The notes below the pieces were generated by a model that was not told the DNA's origin, ran no database searches, and was given only the letters and a program-made list of their open reading frames with translations. Shown piece by piece: positions 43,768-51,956 of a DNA stretch of 64,000 nucleotides (positions are counted from its first letter, which is position 1; each line of letters starts with the position of its first letter). Position numbers and translations under genes: made by a program. The DNA comes from SIG299 sp045531955 (GTDB lineage Bacteria > Bacillota > Clostridia > Lachnospirales > Lachnospiraceae): positions 1 to 64,000 of the forward strand of contig JAZSFC010000022.1 of the NCBI GenBank assembly GCA_045531955.1, in the 5' to 3' direction.

Positions 43768-43897
43768 ATTCACACCTCCTTTTTATTCTTATTATACCAT
43801 GTCTCTCCTTTTTGTCAATTTTTCATGTCAACTTTATATATGCGCTTTTGTATACATTTCCGGTCGTTTCCGGGATCCATCTAAAAGTCACGGTCGC

Positions 43898-43936
43898 AAC
43901 ACGGTAGTTTTCTAAAAAGCAGAAAACCACCGTGTT
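43898..43936. repeat. 16-bp stem-loop
   Basis: AACACGGTAGTTTTCT pairs with AGAAAACCACCGTGTT with one mismatch and a 7-nt loop. It lies between the hypothetical gene at 43767 and palindrome element 3. It lacks a clear U-tract on either strand and may be part of the same palindromic complex. Confidence 0.6.
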
Positions 43937-43976
43937 GAGGCTGAGCGCACTAAGCGAAACGGTTGTCGTTTGGGAC

Positions 43977-44439
43977 GGATTGCAGACCTCTGGCAGGTCC
44001 TCTTATGCTTTTCGTTCCGGAATTCTTTGAGGGACGTTCGTAAGTTAGCGGAGGGTTCCAAGAGGTTTGTCACAGGAGGTATGGATGCCGCCGGTGTTTT
44101 AGCTATTTGTTTGAGGTTGCGAAAAATAAAGGCTTTCGCTGAAGTTAGTTGCCGATTAAAGTGCAACGCACTTTATAAAAAGGGTAGTAATGGCGTCTCT
44201 GGACAAACATGTTTGTCCGAGAGCGCCTTCACTACCCTTTTGTAAAAGCGTCCCTTGGACGCTTCGGCAACTAACTTTTATATAAACTCCCACTTCCCGC
44301 AACCGAGTTATAGTAAAACACCGGCGGCATCCATTAATCACCTTTGTGACAGACCGATTGGCGAAACTCTCCTTCTAACTTTAAGAGTCCCGAAAAGAAC
44401 CCGGAACGAAAAAAAGAGGACTGCAGGGGTCTGCAATCC
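43977..44439. repeat. long imperfect palindrome, element 3
   Basis: 463 bp. The left end GGATTGCAGACC is mirrored by GGTCTGCAATCC at the right. Next in, CTTTTCGTTCCGG pairs with CCGGAACGAAAAAAAG, and GGATGCCGCCGGTGTTTTA with TAAAACACCGGCGGCATCC. The core at 44142-44277 has the outer stem AAGTTAGTTGCCG/CGGCAACTAACTT, lateral hairpins AAGTGCAACGCACTT and GCGTCCCTTGGACGC, a stem AAAAGGGTAGT/ACTACCCTTTT and apical hairpin GGACAAACATGTTTGTCC. The right end overlaps the rplL terminator. Confidence 0.88.
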
Positions 44440-44442
44440 TCT
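44408..44442 (-). terminator. terminator of rplJL
   Basis: Minus strand AGAGGATTGCAG, a 4-nt loop, CTGCAGTCCTCT, then a T7 run, 36 nt after the rplL stop. It lies within the right end of palindrome element 3, and a diverged inverted copy of it is at the element's left end. Confidence 0.92.
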
Positions 44443-44477
44443 CTAATGTTCTGCTTAGTTCTAAACAGGTAACAAGA

Positions 44478-44843
44478 TTACTTAAGAGTAACCTTAGCGC
44501 CTTCAGCTTCAAGCTTAGCCTTGATATCATCAGCTTCTGCCTTGGAAACAGCTTCCTTTAATACCTTTGGAGCTGCTTCTACAGCTGCCTTAGCTTCACC
44601 TAAGCCAAGACCTGTGATTTCACGAACAACCTTGATAACCTTAATCTTGTTTGCGCCAGCTTCTGTTAACTCAACGTCAAACTCTGTCTTTTCTTCAGCT
44701 GCTTCTGCTGCTGGGCCTGCTGCTGCAACTACTACACCTGCTGCTGCGGATACGCCAAATTCTTCTTCACATGCCTTTACTAAATCATTTAACTCTAAAA
44801 CTGTCATGCTCTTGATAGCATCGATAAATTCCTGTGTTGTCAT
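44478..44843 (-). CDS. rplL: 50S ribosomal protein L7/L12
   Basis: 121 aa. The N-terminal dimerisation helices (TTQEFIDAIKSMTVLELNDL), an Ala/Gly-rich hinge (AAAGVVVAAAGPAAEAAE) and the conserved C-terminal domain (KIKVIKVVREITGLGLGEAK) that recruits translation factors are all intact. It follows rplJ by 90 bp and ends at a strong terminator rather than reading into rpoB. Confidence 0.97.
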   Translation of the reverse strand: MTTQEFIDAIKSMTVLELNDLVKACEEEFGVSAAAGVVVAAAGPAAEAAEEKTEFDVELTEAGANKIKVIKVVREITGLGLGEAKAAVEAAPKVLKEAVSKAEADDIKAKLEAEGAKVTLK

Positions 44844-44933
44844 TTTAATTTACCTCCATTAAAATTTTACTATTTGCTGCGACTTATGCCGCATTTGTTT
44901 CTTGTTTTGTTTTGCTTACGCTAAGCTGCAAAA

Positions 44934-45428
44934 TTAAGCTGCTTCGCCGTTCTTCTCTGCAATCTGATTGAGTACACGAGCCAGATTTGCAACTGGGGAC
45001 TGTAAGCTGCCCAGTAACTTGGAAATAAGAGTTTCTCTGGATGGGATAAGAGCGATCTTTTCGATACCCTTAACATCGTAGTAAACACCTTCTACAACGC
45101 CTGCCTTGAACTCTAACTTAGGAGCCTTCTTTGCGAACTCTGCAATTACTCTTGCAGGAGCTGTTGCATCGTCAATACCGAATGCAATTGCTGTAGGTCC
45201 TTCAAGCTCACCATTAAGCTGTGCGAAGTCAGTTCCTTCAAATGCACGCTTTAAGTATGTGTTCTTGTATACCTTGTACACAACACCAGCTTCACGAAGT
45301 GCCTTACGAAGTCTTGTATCTTCTTCTACTGTGAGACCACGATAGTCTACAAGCACTGCAGCAGAAGCCTTATCCACATAGCCCTTAATTTCGTCAATGA
45401 TAGGAGCCTTGATTTCTACCTTTGCCAT
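44934..45428 (-). CDS. rplJ: 50S ribosomal protein L10
   Basis: 164 aa, complete, with the L10 signature KASAAVLVDYRGLTVEEDTR and a C-terminal helix for L7/L12 dimers (SPVANLARVLNQIAEKNGEA). L10 with L7/L12 forms the ribosomal stalk and represses its own operon through the leader. Here that leader is separated from the ribosome binding site by a 182-bp palindrome (45479-45660). Confidence 0.97.
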   Translation of the reverse strand: MAKVEIKAPIIDEIKGYVDKASAAVLVDYRGLTVEEDTRLRKALREAGVVYKVYKNTYLKRAFEGTDFAQLNGELEGPTAIAFGIDDATAPARVIAEFAKKAPKLEFKAGVVEGVYYDVKGIEKIALIPSRETLISKLLGSLQSPVANLARVLNQIAEKNGEAA

Positions 45429-45478
45429 GATAATTACCTCCTTATAAAATTTTTTACAAAGCGGTTCTTGGTTATCTT

Positions 45479-45660
45479 GTCATTGTTCTCATAACCAAAC
45501 ATTCGCAAAATCTGCCGGCTTTGCCGTCAGTCGTCACTTCGCAACTTAACATTTTGCTCATGTAGGTTGGTTATGTTCTCACATTATGATAATTGACTTA
45601 ACAAGTTCTACGTGCAAGCACGCAACTTGTCACGTCAATTACCATAATGAGAACAATGAC
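45479..45660. repeat. short imperfect palindrome, element 5, within the rplJ leader
   Basis: The ends GTCATTGTTCTCAT and ATGAGAACAATGAC are exact inverted repeats of 14 bp. Inside are two hairpin domains. One is closed by ATAACCAA/TTGGTTAT with GCAAAAT/ATTTTGC and CGGCTTTGCCG. The other has TAATTGAC/GTCAATTA and ACAAGTT/AACTTGT. TATGTTCTCAC recurs between them at 45572-45582 and also ends element 4. It lies downstream of the L10 attenuator and upstream of the rplJ ribosome binding site. Confidence 0.85.
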
Positions 45661-45667
45661 TCTTATA

Positions 45668-45708
45668 AAACAAAAAGAACTGCTTTAAACCGAATGGATT
45701 TAAGCAGT
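45668..45708 (-). terminator. L10 leader attenuator terminator
   Basis: Minus strand ACTGCTTAAA, a loop CCATTCGG, TTTAAAGCAGT and then TCTTTTTGTTTT. It ends the L10 leader, where transcription is expected to stop when L10 is in excess. Confidence 0.88.
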
Positions 45709-45834
45709 CGAACAGATTCAAACTTAACTTTTATCCCTCGGCAGGCGTACTACTTACACGGTAACCCGTACCTGCTGTCTTCGGTCTATATAGCTGCATT
45801 TCTGCAGCCAAGCGTACTGTGTTTCCACAGCACG
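45709..45834 (-). ncRNA. L10 leader (ribosomal protein autoregulatory RNA)
   Basis: The RNA begins near 45834 with AGCGTGCTGTGGAAACACAG paired to a CTGCAGAAATGCAG-containing segment, then GACAGCAGGTACGG and CCTGCCGAGGGATAAAAG. The GACAGCAGG/CCTGCCGAG pairing is characteristic of Firmicute L10 leaders that bind L10(L12)4. Its 3' half overlaps the attenuator stem, giving mutually exclusive folds. Confidence 0.85.
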
Positions 45835-45840
45835 CTTGAT

Positions 45841-45869
45841 AGCATATCATAAATACTTTATTTTGTCAA
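45841..45869 (-). promoter_or_regulatory. promoter of the rplJL operon
   Basis: Minus strand TTGACA (45869-45864), a 17-bp spacer and TATGCT (45846-45841). The start falls at the beginning of the L10 leader. Confidence 0.85.
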
Positions 45870-45946
45870 TCACTTTTTATTGACTTTCTTCCGGTTTTGA
45901 TGGCCTAAACACCAAAGCCTTCCGAATTCAGCCTAATGTTAAGCTA

Positions 45947-46639
45947 TTAGCTTAACTTAGCAGCGTTAACCTTCACGCCAGGGCCCATTGTAGAAGCGAG
46001 TGTTACGCTCTTTAAGTAAGTACCCTTTGCGGAAGCTGGCTTAGCCTTGATGATTGCACCCATCAGAGTCTGGAAGTTGTCTGCGAGCTGTTCTTCAGTG
46101 AAAGAAGCCTTTCCTACTGGACAGTGGATAATGTTTGTCTTATCCAGTCTGTACTCGATCTTACCTGCCTTGATGTCGTTAACTGCCTTTGTAACATCCA
46201 TAGTTACAGTACCAGCCTTAGGGTTTGGCATTAAGCCCTTTGGTCCGAGAACTCTACCGAGACGACCAACTACACCCATCATGTCCGGAGTAGCAACAAC
46301 TACATCAAAATCGAACCATCCGTCGTTCTGGATTCTTGGGATGAGTTCGTCACCGCCAACATAATCTGCACCGGCTGCTTCAGCTTCTGCAACCTTATCA
46401 CCCTTAGCGAATACTAAAACCTTAACGGTCTTACCTGTACCGTGTGGCAGAACTACTGCACCACGTACCTGCTGGTCAGCATGACGACCATCTACACCAA
46501 GTCTGATGTGTGCTTCAATTGTTTCGTCGAACTTAGCGACTGCGGACTTCTTAACTAAGCTAATAGCTTCATTAGCGTCGTACTGTGCGCTTCTGTCGAT
46601 TAACTTAGCGGATTCATTATATTTCTTTCCTCTTTTCAT
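45947..46639 (-). CDS. rplA: 50S ribosomal protein L1
   Basis: 230 aa, complete, with the L1 features VRGAVVLPHGTGKTVKVLVF, GRLGRVLGPKGLMPNPKAGT and a C-terminal TMGPGVKVN. It binds 23S rRNA at the mobile L1 stalk. It is 55 bp behind rplK and followed by the separate promoter of rplJ. A GGAGG lies before the ATG. Confidence 0.97.
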   Translation of the reverse strand: MKRGKKYNESAKLIDRSAQYDANEAISLVKKSAVAKFDETIEAHIRLGVDGRHADQQVRGAVVLPHGTGKTVKVLVFAKGDKVAEAEAAGADYVGGDELIPRIQNDGWFDFDVVVATPDMMGVVGRLGRVLGPKGLMPNPKAGTVTMDVTKAVNDIKAGKIEYRLDKTNIIHCPVGKASFTEEQLADNFQTLMGAIIKAKPASAKGTYLKSVTLASTMGPGVKVNAAKLS

Positions 46640-46694
46640 TTCATTAACCTCCTAGTGGTAATTGCGGAATGGTTTTTCCTCCCACATATTTTAA

Positions 46695-47120
46695 CTAATC
46701 TTCAACAACAATACCCATGCTTCTTGCTGTACCGGCAATCATGCTTGTAGCAGCTTCTAAAGATGCAGCGTTTAAGTCCTTCATCTTTAATTCAGCAATC
46801 TTTTCAACTTCGGATCTCTTAATGGTAGCAACCTTATTCTTGTTAGGTGCGCCGGAACCGGACTTAAGATTACATGCCTTCTTTAAAAGTACTGCAGCAG
46901 GAGGAGTCTTTGTGATGAATGTAAAGCTCTTATCCTGATATACAGTAATAACAACAGGAATAATCATACCTTCCTGGTCTGCTGTTCTTGCGTTGAATTC
47001 CTTTGTAAACTGAGGAATGTTTACACCGTGCTGACCAAGTGCCGGACCTACTGGAGGAGCCGGAGTTGCCTTTGCAGCAGGGATCTGTAACTTAATATAA
47101 CCTGTAACTTTCTTTGCCAT
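46695..47120 (-). CDS. rplK: 50S ribosomal protein L11
   Basis: 141 aa, standard length. The proline-rich N-terminal segment (KLQIPAAKATPAPPVGPALG) and the rRNA-binding C-terminus (LEAATSMIAGTARSMGIVVE) are typical. It lies 92 bp after nusG and 55 bp before rplA, in the conserved order. Confidence 0.97.
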   Translation of the reverse strand: MAKKVTGYIKLQIPAAKATPAPPVGPALGQHGVNIPQFTKEFNARTADQEGMIIPVVITVYQDKSFTFITKTPPAAVLLKKACNLKSGSGAPNKNKVATIKRSEVEKIAELKMKDLNAASLEAATSMIAGTARSMGIVVED

Positions 47121-47212
47121 GATAGCATTACCTCCTAAAATGTGGTGTTATCGGAGTGCTGAACATAATTGTTCATTTCCTCCCACGGACTGCCTTTCGC
47201 AGTCATTCATAA

Positions 47213-47737
47213 CTAAAACTGTTCTACTCTTACTTCTGTAAAATTGATTTCTACAGGAGTTTCGCGACCTAACATCTCGATGTTGACTGTCACGCTCTGC
47301 TTATGCATGTTAATTGCACTGATGATGCCCTGGGCACCCTCAAACGGACCGGACACGATAACTGCGGAATCGCCCACAGCAAAGTCAACTTCAACTTCAG
47401 CCTCTTTTGCAAGGCCCATGTTCTTCATTTCTGCTTCTGTTAAAGGTACCGGCTTGGATCCCGGTCCAACGAATCCGGTAACACCTCTGGTGTTGCGGAC
47501 TACATACCAGGTTTCATCGTTCATTTCCATATGGATAAGAACATAACCCGGGAACAGTTTTCTCTGAACCTGTTTCTTAATGCCGTTCTTAATTTCATAA
47601 GCAGTTTCAAGCGGAACGGAAACCTCTAAAATCTGGTCCTGAAGCTTTCTGTTTTCGATCGTCTTTTCGATGTTGGCTTTTACCTTGTTTTCATACCCGG
47701 AATAGGTATGTACAACGTACCAATTAGCATCTGCCAT
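47213..47737 (-). CDS. nusG: transcription elongation/antitermination factor NusG
   Basis: 174 aa. The NGN domain is at the N-terminus (NWYVVHTYSGYENKVKANIE, RKLFPGYVLIHMEMNDETWY) and the KOW domain at the C-terminus (DSAVIVSGPFEGAQGIISAI). It binds RNA polymerase and couples it to partners. The order secE-nusG-rplK-rplA is the usual one, with 22 bp between secE and nusG. Confidence 0.96.
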   Translation of the reverse strand: MADANWYVVHTYSGYENKVKANIEKTIENRKLQDQILEVSVPLETAYEIKNGIKKQVQRKLFPGYVLIHMEMNDETWYVVRNTRGVTGFVGPGSKPVPLTEAEMKNMGLAKEAEVEVDFAVGDSAVIVSGPFEGAQGIISAINMHKQSVTVNIEMLGRETPVEINFTEVRVEQF

Positions 47738-47759
47738 TATACTACCTCCACCGTTATTC

Positions 47760-47972
47760 TTAGATGATTACGTTAATACCAAACTTTACAACTGCGTCAA
47801 GTAATGCAATAATCACACTCAGAACTGCGGTGATAACAATGACTGCTAATGTCTGCTTACCAAGGGACTTCTTATCAGGCCAGATGATCTTCTTGAACTC
47901 TGCCTTTAAGCCCTTAAACCAGCTCTTGACTACAGGAGTCTTTGGAGCCTTTTCGTTTGCAGCATCTCCCAT
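47760..47972 (-). CDS. secE: preprotein translocase subunit SecE
   Basis: 70 aa with the conserved amphipathic stretch SWFKGLKAEFKKIIWPDKKS and one C-terminal membrane helix (TLAVIVITAVLSVIIALLDA). It is the small clamp of the SecYEG channel. It lies between rpmG and nusG. Confidence 0.93.
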   Translation of the reverse strand: MGDAANEKAPKTPVVKSWFKGLKAEFKKIIWPDKKSLGKQTLAVIVITAVLSVIIALLDAVVKFGINVII

Positions 47973-48007
47973 CTTTTCACTTTCCTTCCTGGTCTTAAGA
48001 CCAACTA

Positions 48008-48157
48008 CTACTTTGTTTCCTTGTGTAATGTGTGTGCCTTACAGAATCTGCAGTACTTCTTGGTTTCCATTCTGTCTGGATGGTTCTTCTTTTCCTTTGT
48101 CATGTTGTAATTGCGCTGCTTGCATTCTGTACATGCCAATGTAATCTTAACTCGCAC
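48008..48157 (-). CDS. rpmG: 50S ribosomal protein L33
   Basis: 49 aa from a GTG at 48157, with GGAGGTGGAAGG upstream. The protein begins VRVKITLACTECKQRNYNMT and has CTEC and CRFC pairs, so it is the zinc-binding form of L33. It is the first gene of the rpmG-secE-nusG-rplK-rplA operon. It has a strong divergent promoter. Confidence 0.92.
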   Translation of the reverse strand: MRVKITLACTECKQRNYNMTKEKKNHPDRMETKKYCRFCKAHTLHKETK

Positions 48158-48220
48158 GACCTTCCACCTCCGTTATTATTTTTTTAGGCATAAAAAAAAG
48201 ACTACTTCCATAGCTGTTTA

Positions 48221-48249
48221 ACTATATCACATATTTCCGGCATCGTCAA
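48221..48249 (-). promoter_or_regulatory. promoter of the rpmG-secE-nusG-rplKA operon
   Basis: Minus strand TTGACG (48249-48244), a 17-bp spacer and TATAGT (48226-48221). Confidence 0.85.
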
Positions 48250-48270
48250 CAGTTTTTTTATGTTTTTTTC

Positions 48271-48299
48271 TTGCATAGGTTGAAAAACCGTGCTATAAT
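48271..48299 (+). promoter_or_regulatory. promoter of the FliD-like gene
   Basis: TTGCAT at 48271-48276, a 17-bp spacer and TATAAT at 48294-48299. It is arranged back to back with the rpmG promoter and about 110 bp before the start codon. Confidence 0.75.
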
Positions 48300-48408
48300 C
48301 AAGCTAGATAGTGGGATTGTGTCCCTGTTAATAAGTAAATACAAATGCCTCGAAGGAACGAAGCATTCACTAATGTGCATTGATATTTTGGGAAAGGAGG
48401 TCCCGTAT

Positions 48409-49701
48409 ATGCCATTACTCAGTGTCTATAATCATTTAATGCAAGGCCTTATTATGATGCGTCCAAATCGTTTTGACACCCACAAAAAGTCGGAGTTGCA
48501 AAACGTTTACAGGGATATTATGCGCCTTACATCCGAACAGCCGCTCTATAAAGTCACATTCGACGAGTCTGCCCAGGAATACACACTGGGAATCAAAAAT
48601 GCGGCGCTTTCCCTTTCATCCATGATAAAAGAGCTGAATACTGACGACAGTGCTTCGGTTTTCAAAAACCAGATTTTAACATCCGACCAACCGGAATCTG
48701 TTGATGTAACCGTATTGGAAGGTTCTTCCCTGCCGGACGAATCCCTTCCTTTATATGTAGAAGTATCTTCCCTGTCTTCTCCGCAGGAAAACCACGGCAA
48801 CTTTGTGCCGGCAGAGGAAGCCGCTTTAGTCAGCGGCCAATACAATTTTACTATCGGAATTGAAGAAAACCTTTATTCTTTCCAATTTAATGTTTCCAAC
48901 GGAGCAACCAATCTGGATTTGCAGAAAAAGCTGGCAGACTTCATTAATAAAACTTCCATCGGTCTGCGCACCCGTATTGTACAGGAACCGGAAACCGGCC
49001 AGTCCCGACTGGATTTAATCGCAATTACCGCGGGCTCCGCCGATAGAGAATCCTCCTTCCGCCCGGCTGACGTGCGTTTCCCGGAGGATGCTTCCCACGG
49101 TATCATCACCCACTTTGGCTTAGACCGTATTGGCAAAGCTCCGGTTAACACCTGTTTTTCCATTAACGGAAAGCAAAAGGAAGTCCGTGGACGTTCCTAC
49201 TTATATAATAATGCACTTACCCTGTCCATCAAAGAAGTCACTTCCGCACCGGTTACTATCGGTAAGGTTACCAACCAGGAACCGATTGCAGAAAAACTCA
49301 GAACCTTTGTAAATAAATATAACTCTATCTTTGATTTTGTGAAACAGCAGCAGCCGGATAACCACCGCGCCAAAAAGCTGCTATACGAATTAGGAGCAAC
49401 GTTGCGTCAGTTTTCTTCTGAATTAGACACTTGCGGTTTATCCGTTTCCAAAGAAGGCACTCTCGCAATCCGCGAAAAAGAAATGTATACCGCTGCGGGC
49501 AACGGTTCCCTGGAACGCCTTTTCTCCGAAGACAGCCGTTTTTCCTCCACACTTGTTAAAAAGCTATCTGATATTTCATTAAACCCTATGGAATATTTAA
49601 ACAAAACAGTAGTTACTTATCCAAATATAACCGCTAAAAAAACTTTAAATCCTTATGTTTCGTCAATCTACTGCGGTCTCCTGTATAATAACTATTGTTA
49701 A
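48409..49701 (+). CDS. FliD-like (flagellar hook-associated protein 2-like) protein
   Basis: 430 aa from the ATG at 48409, set by AAAGGAGG; a longer frame from 48271 overlaps the promoter. The C-terminal part resembles FliD: VTIGKVTNQEPIAEKLRTFV, then NKYNSIFDFVKQQ and later LGATLRQFSSELDTCGLSVS. The middle contains a repeat-like ETGQSRLDLIAITAG segment. There is no signal peptide, as expected for proteins exported by the flagellar route. No other flagellar gene is in the window. It ends in YCGLLYNNYC. The cap function is therefore uncertain. Confidence 0.6.
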   Translation: MPLLSVYNHLMQGLIMMRPNRFDTHKKSELQNVYRDIMRLTSEQPLYKVTFDESAQEYTLGIKNAALSLSSMIKELNTDDSASVFKNQILTSDQPESVDVTVLEGSSLPDESLPLYVEVSSLSSPQENHGNFVPAEEAALVSGQYNFTIGIEENLYSFQFNVSNGATNLDLQKKLADFINKTSIGLRTRIVQEPETGQSRLDLIAITAGSADRESSFRPADVRFPEDASHGIITHFGLDRIGKAPVNTCFSINGKQKEVRGRSYLYNNALTLSIKEVTSAPVTIGKVTNQEPIAEKLRTFVNKYNSIFDFVKQQQPDNHRAKKLLYELGATLRQFSSELDTCGLSVSKEGTLAIREKEMYTAAGNGSLERLFSEDSRFSSTLVKKLSDISLNPMEYLNKTVVTYPNITAKKTLNPYVSSIYCGLLYNNYC

Positions 49702-49814
49702 TGATTTTGTAACTTTTTGGCATGAATTCTTAATAAGATTCCCGTTTTCTGCCACAAATATGCCACCTTCCCCTGTTAAACTATTGCTATCGTAAAATTA
49801 ACAGGGGATTTTTT

Positions 49815-51866
49815 ATGCGCTTATTTATAGAAAAACAACTAAAGATATTGCTCTTTCCGCTGATGGTACTGTTTCTGACATTTGGCGGCAGCAGTATCAA
49901 CGTCCGGGCGGAGAATTTCGATTATCCGGACGACCCATACAACGATGCTTTATGGTCCTTCGATAATCCGGGATACTACACCCATTACTATGGTTCCTTC
50001 CCGGTAACCCAGTATTCCACCGAAGGTATCGACATGAACATCTGGGACGCCTGGCAAAATTATCCGCTTGCCAAAGAAGATACAAAAACTGTAGTTATCG
50101 CCGTCATCGACACCGGTATAGACTACCGCCATCCTGATTTACGGGATCATATGTGGACAAATCCTAATGAAATCCCTGACAACAACATTGATGACGACGG
50201 CAACGGTTATGTCGATGATATCTATGGTTGGGACTTTTACAACAATGATTCTTCTGTTTGTCATTATGTCGAAACCGAGAATGGATATGCAGTTAATCCG
50301 GACGATAACGACAATCACGGAACCCACATTGCCGGCATTATTGCAGCCACTGCAAATAACAGCATCGGCATTTCCGGCATTGCTTCCAATGTAAACATAA
50401 AAATCATGTCCTTAAAAATTCACGGTGGTTCTTCCTCCTCCGGTTCCGTAGCCAATGCCATCAAGGCAATCCGCTATGCAGAAGCCATGGGAGCCGATAT
50501 CTGTAATTTAAGCTGGGGCACCTTGAACTACAGTCAGGCATTAGAGCTTACTATCCGTGAATCTTCCATGTTATTTGTTTCTGCAGCAGGCAATAATGGC
50601 ATTAATAACAACAGTACTCCTATGTTTCCTGCCAGTCTCCGTCTTCCGAATCTCATTTCCGTCGCATACATTAAAAACGACGGTACGCTGGCCGAAGATT
50701 CCAACTACGGTGTTTCTACCGTAGACATCGCAGCTCCGGGAGAAGACATTTACAGCACTCTGGTCGGCAAATACGGTTATTCCAGCGGAACCTCCATGGC
50801 AGCTCCTCACGTTACCGGTCTTGCCGCCATGATTTACGCCTATCAGGAAAATATTTATCCTGCCCAGGCAAAAGAGTTGATTATCAACACCATGACCCCG
50901 CTTGATACTTTAACCGGCTACCTCATTAATCCGGGAATCCCAAATGCCGGTGCAGCCATCAATTCTTTATCCGGCATTACTACCGATACAGAAAAACCTT
51001 TTCTTGTATTTGATACCTCTTTTGATAAAGACGACATCTGTGTTCATGTAAACTCCTTTGATGCAGGCGGCTCCGGTATCCGCAAAATCCGTTATGCCTA
51101 CGGTTCCAAGTCAGCAGAATATTTCTTTGCAGACAGCGGAAGTTCTGCGGTACTTGATAACCTTTTGTATCTCAGTAAAGCAGGATATTACTCCTTCTAT
51201 GTAGAAGACTATGCCGGAAATTATCAGCTATACAATCTTTATATTGAAGATGACACCTTAGCTCCGGACTTCACGGTATCTTATCAAATAGCTCCGGACT
51301 ACTCCTACATAGCAGTTCATTTTTCTGCTACCGATGCAGACAGCGGCGTGAAAGCCATCAAATACCTGGCAGGTGAATTTACCGGCGACGCTTTCCTTTT
51401 TGCCGGCGAACACTTAGATCCTTCCGTAAAAGAACATACCCTGTATTTGGCACCGGATGTTTCTGCCTTAACCTTTTATCTGACTGACCACCGCGGTAAT
51501 GCTACTACATACGTTATCCGCCCGGAAATTATTCCGGCCACATCCCTTCACTTAAATGTTACGGAACGCTCTTTGCCATATATGGAAACTTTCCGGCTAC
51601 AGCCAATAGTTCTTCCGTGGCTGAGTACCGATGGGGTTTCTTACAGTTCCACAGACGAATCTATTCTTATTGTGGATAATTACGGACTTGTAACTGCCAT
51701 TGGCAATGGTGAAGCCTATATTACAGTAACAACCCACAGCGGCATTACTGCTGTATGTAAATTTATCGTCGGATCGGCTTCTCAACCGGCAGAAATACAT
51801 ACTACCGAAGCTTCTGTTGATACTACTACCGCCAGCGGAAGTGCAATGGATCATTCCGATTACTGA
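49815..51866 (+). CDS. secreted S8 family subtilisin-like protease
   Basis: 683 aa. The signal peptide ends near INVRA (residue 32). The catalytic triad is Asp99 (VVIAVIDTGIDYRHPDL), His168 (DNDNHGTHIAG) and Ser327 (SSGTSMAAPHVTG), with the oxyanion Asn in FVSAAGNNG. After about residue 385 come beta-rich domains and a Big_2-type Ig-like domain (VSYSSTDESILIVDNYGLVT), then a Thr/Ser-rich end. There is no LPxTG, so the enzyme is released or held by its Ig-like region. No prodomain of usual length is seen between the signal and catalytic parts. Confidence 0.93.
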   Translation: MRLFIEKQLKILLFPLMVLFLTFGGSSINVRAENFDYPDDPYNDALWSFDNPGYYTHYYGSFPVTQYSTEGIDMNIWDAWQNYPLAKEDTKTVVIAVIDTGIDYRHPDLRDHMWTNPNEIPDNNIDDDGNGYVDDIYGWDFYNNDSSVCHYVETENGYAVNPDDNDNHGTHIAGIIAATANNSIGISGIASNVNIKIMSLKIHGGSSSSGSVANAIKAIRYAEAMGADICNLSWGTLNYSQALELTIRESSMLFVSAAGNNGINNNSTPMFPASLRLPNLISVAYIKNDGTLAEDSNYGVSTVDIAAPGEDIYSTLVGKYGYSSGTSMAAPHVTGLAAMIYAYQENIYPAQAKELIINTMTPLDTLTGYLINPGIPNAGAAINSLSGITTDTEKPFLVFDTSFDKDDICVHVNSFDAGGSGIRKIRYAYGSKSAEYFFADSGSSAVLDNLLYLSKAGYYSFYVEDYAGNYQLYNLYIEDDTLAPDFTVSYQIAPDYSYIAVHFSATDADSGVKAIKYLAGEFTGDAFLFAGEHLDPSVKEHTLYLAPDVSALTFYLTDHRGNATTYVIRPEIIPATSLHLNVTERSLPYMETFRLQPIVLPWLSTDGVSYSSTDESILIVDNYGLVTAIGNGEAYITVTTHSGITAVCKFIVGSASQPAEIHTTEASVDTTTASGSAMDHSDY

Positions 51867-51910
51867 TGTTTGCTGCTCTGTCAGCATATTTTCCTATGGC
51901 ATACAAAAAC

Positions 51911-51938
51911 AAAAAAGCACGTATAAACGTGCTTTTTT
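51911..51938. terminator. bidirectional terminator
   Basis: AAAAAAGCACGT and ACGTGCTTTTTT form a 12-bp perfect stem between the convergent protease and Gx transporter genes. Confidence 0.92.
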
Positions 51939-51956
51939 GTTTTTCATTATTTTATT

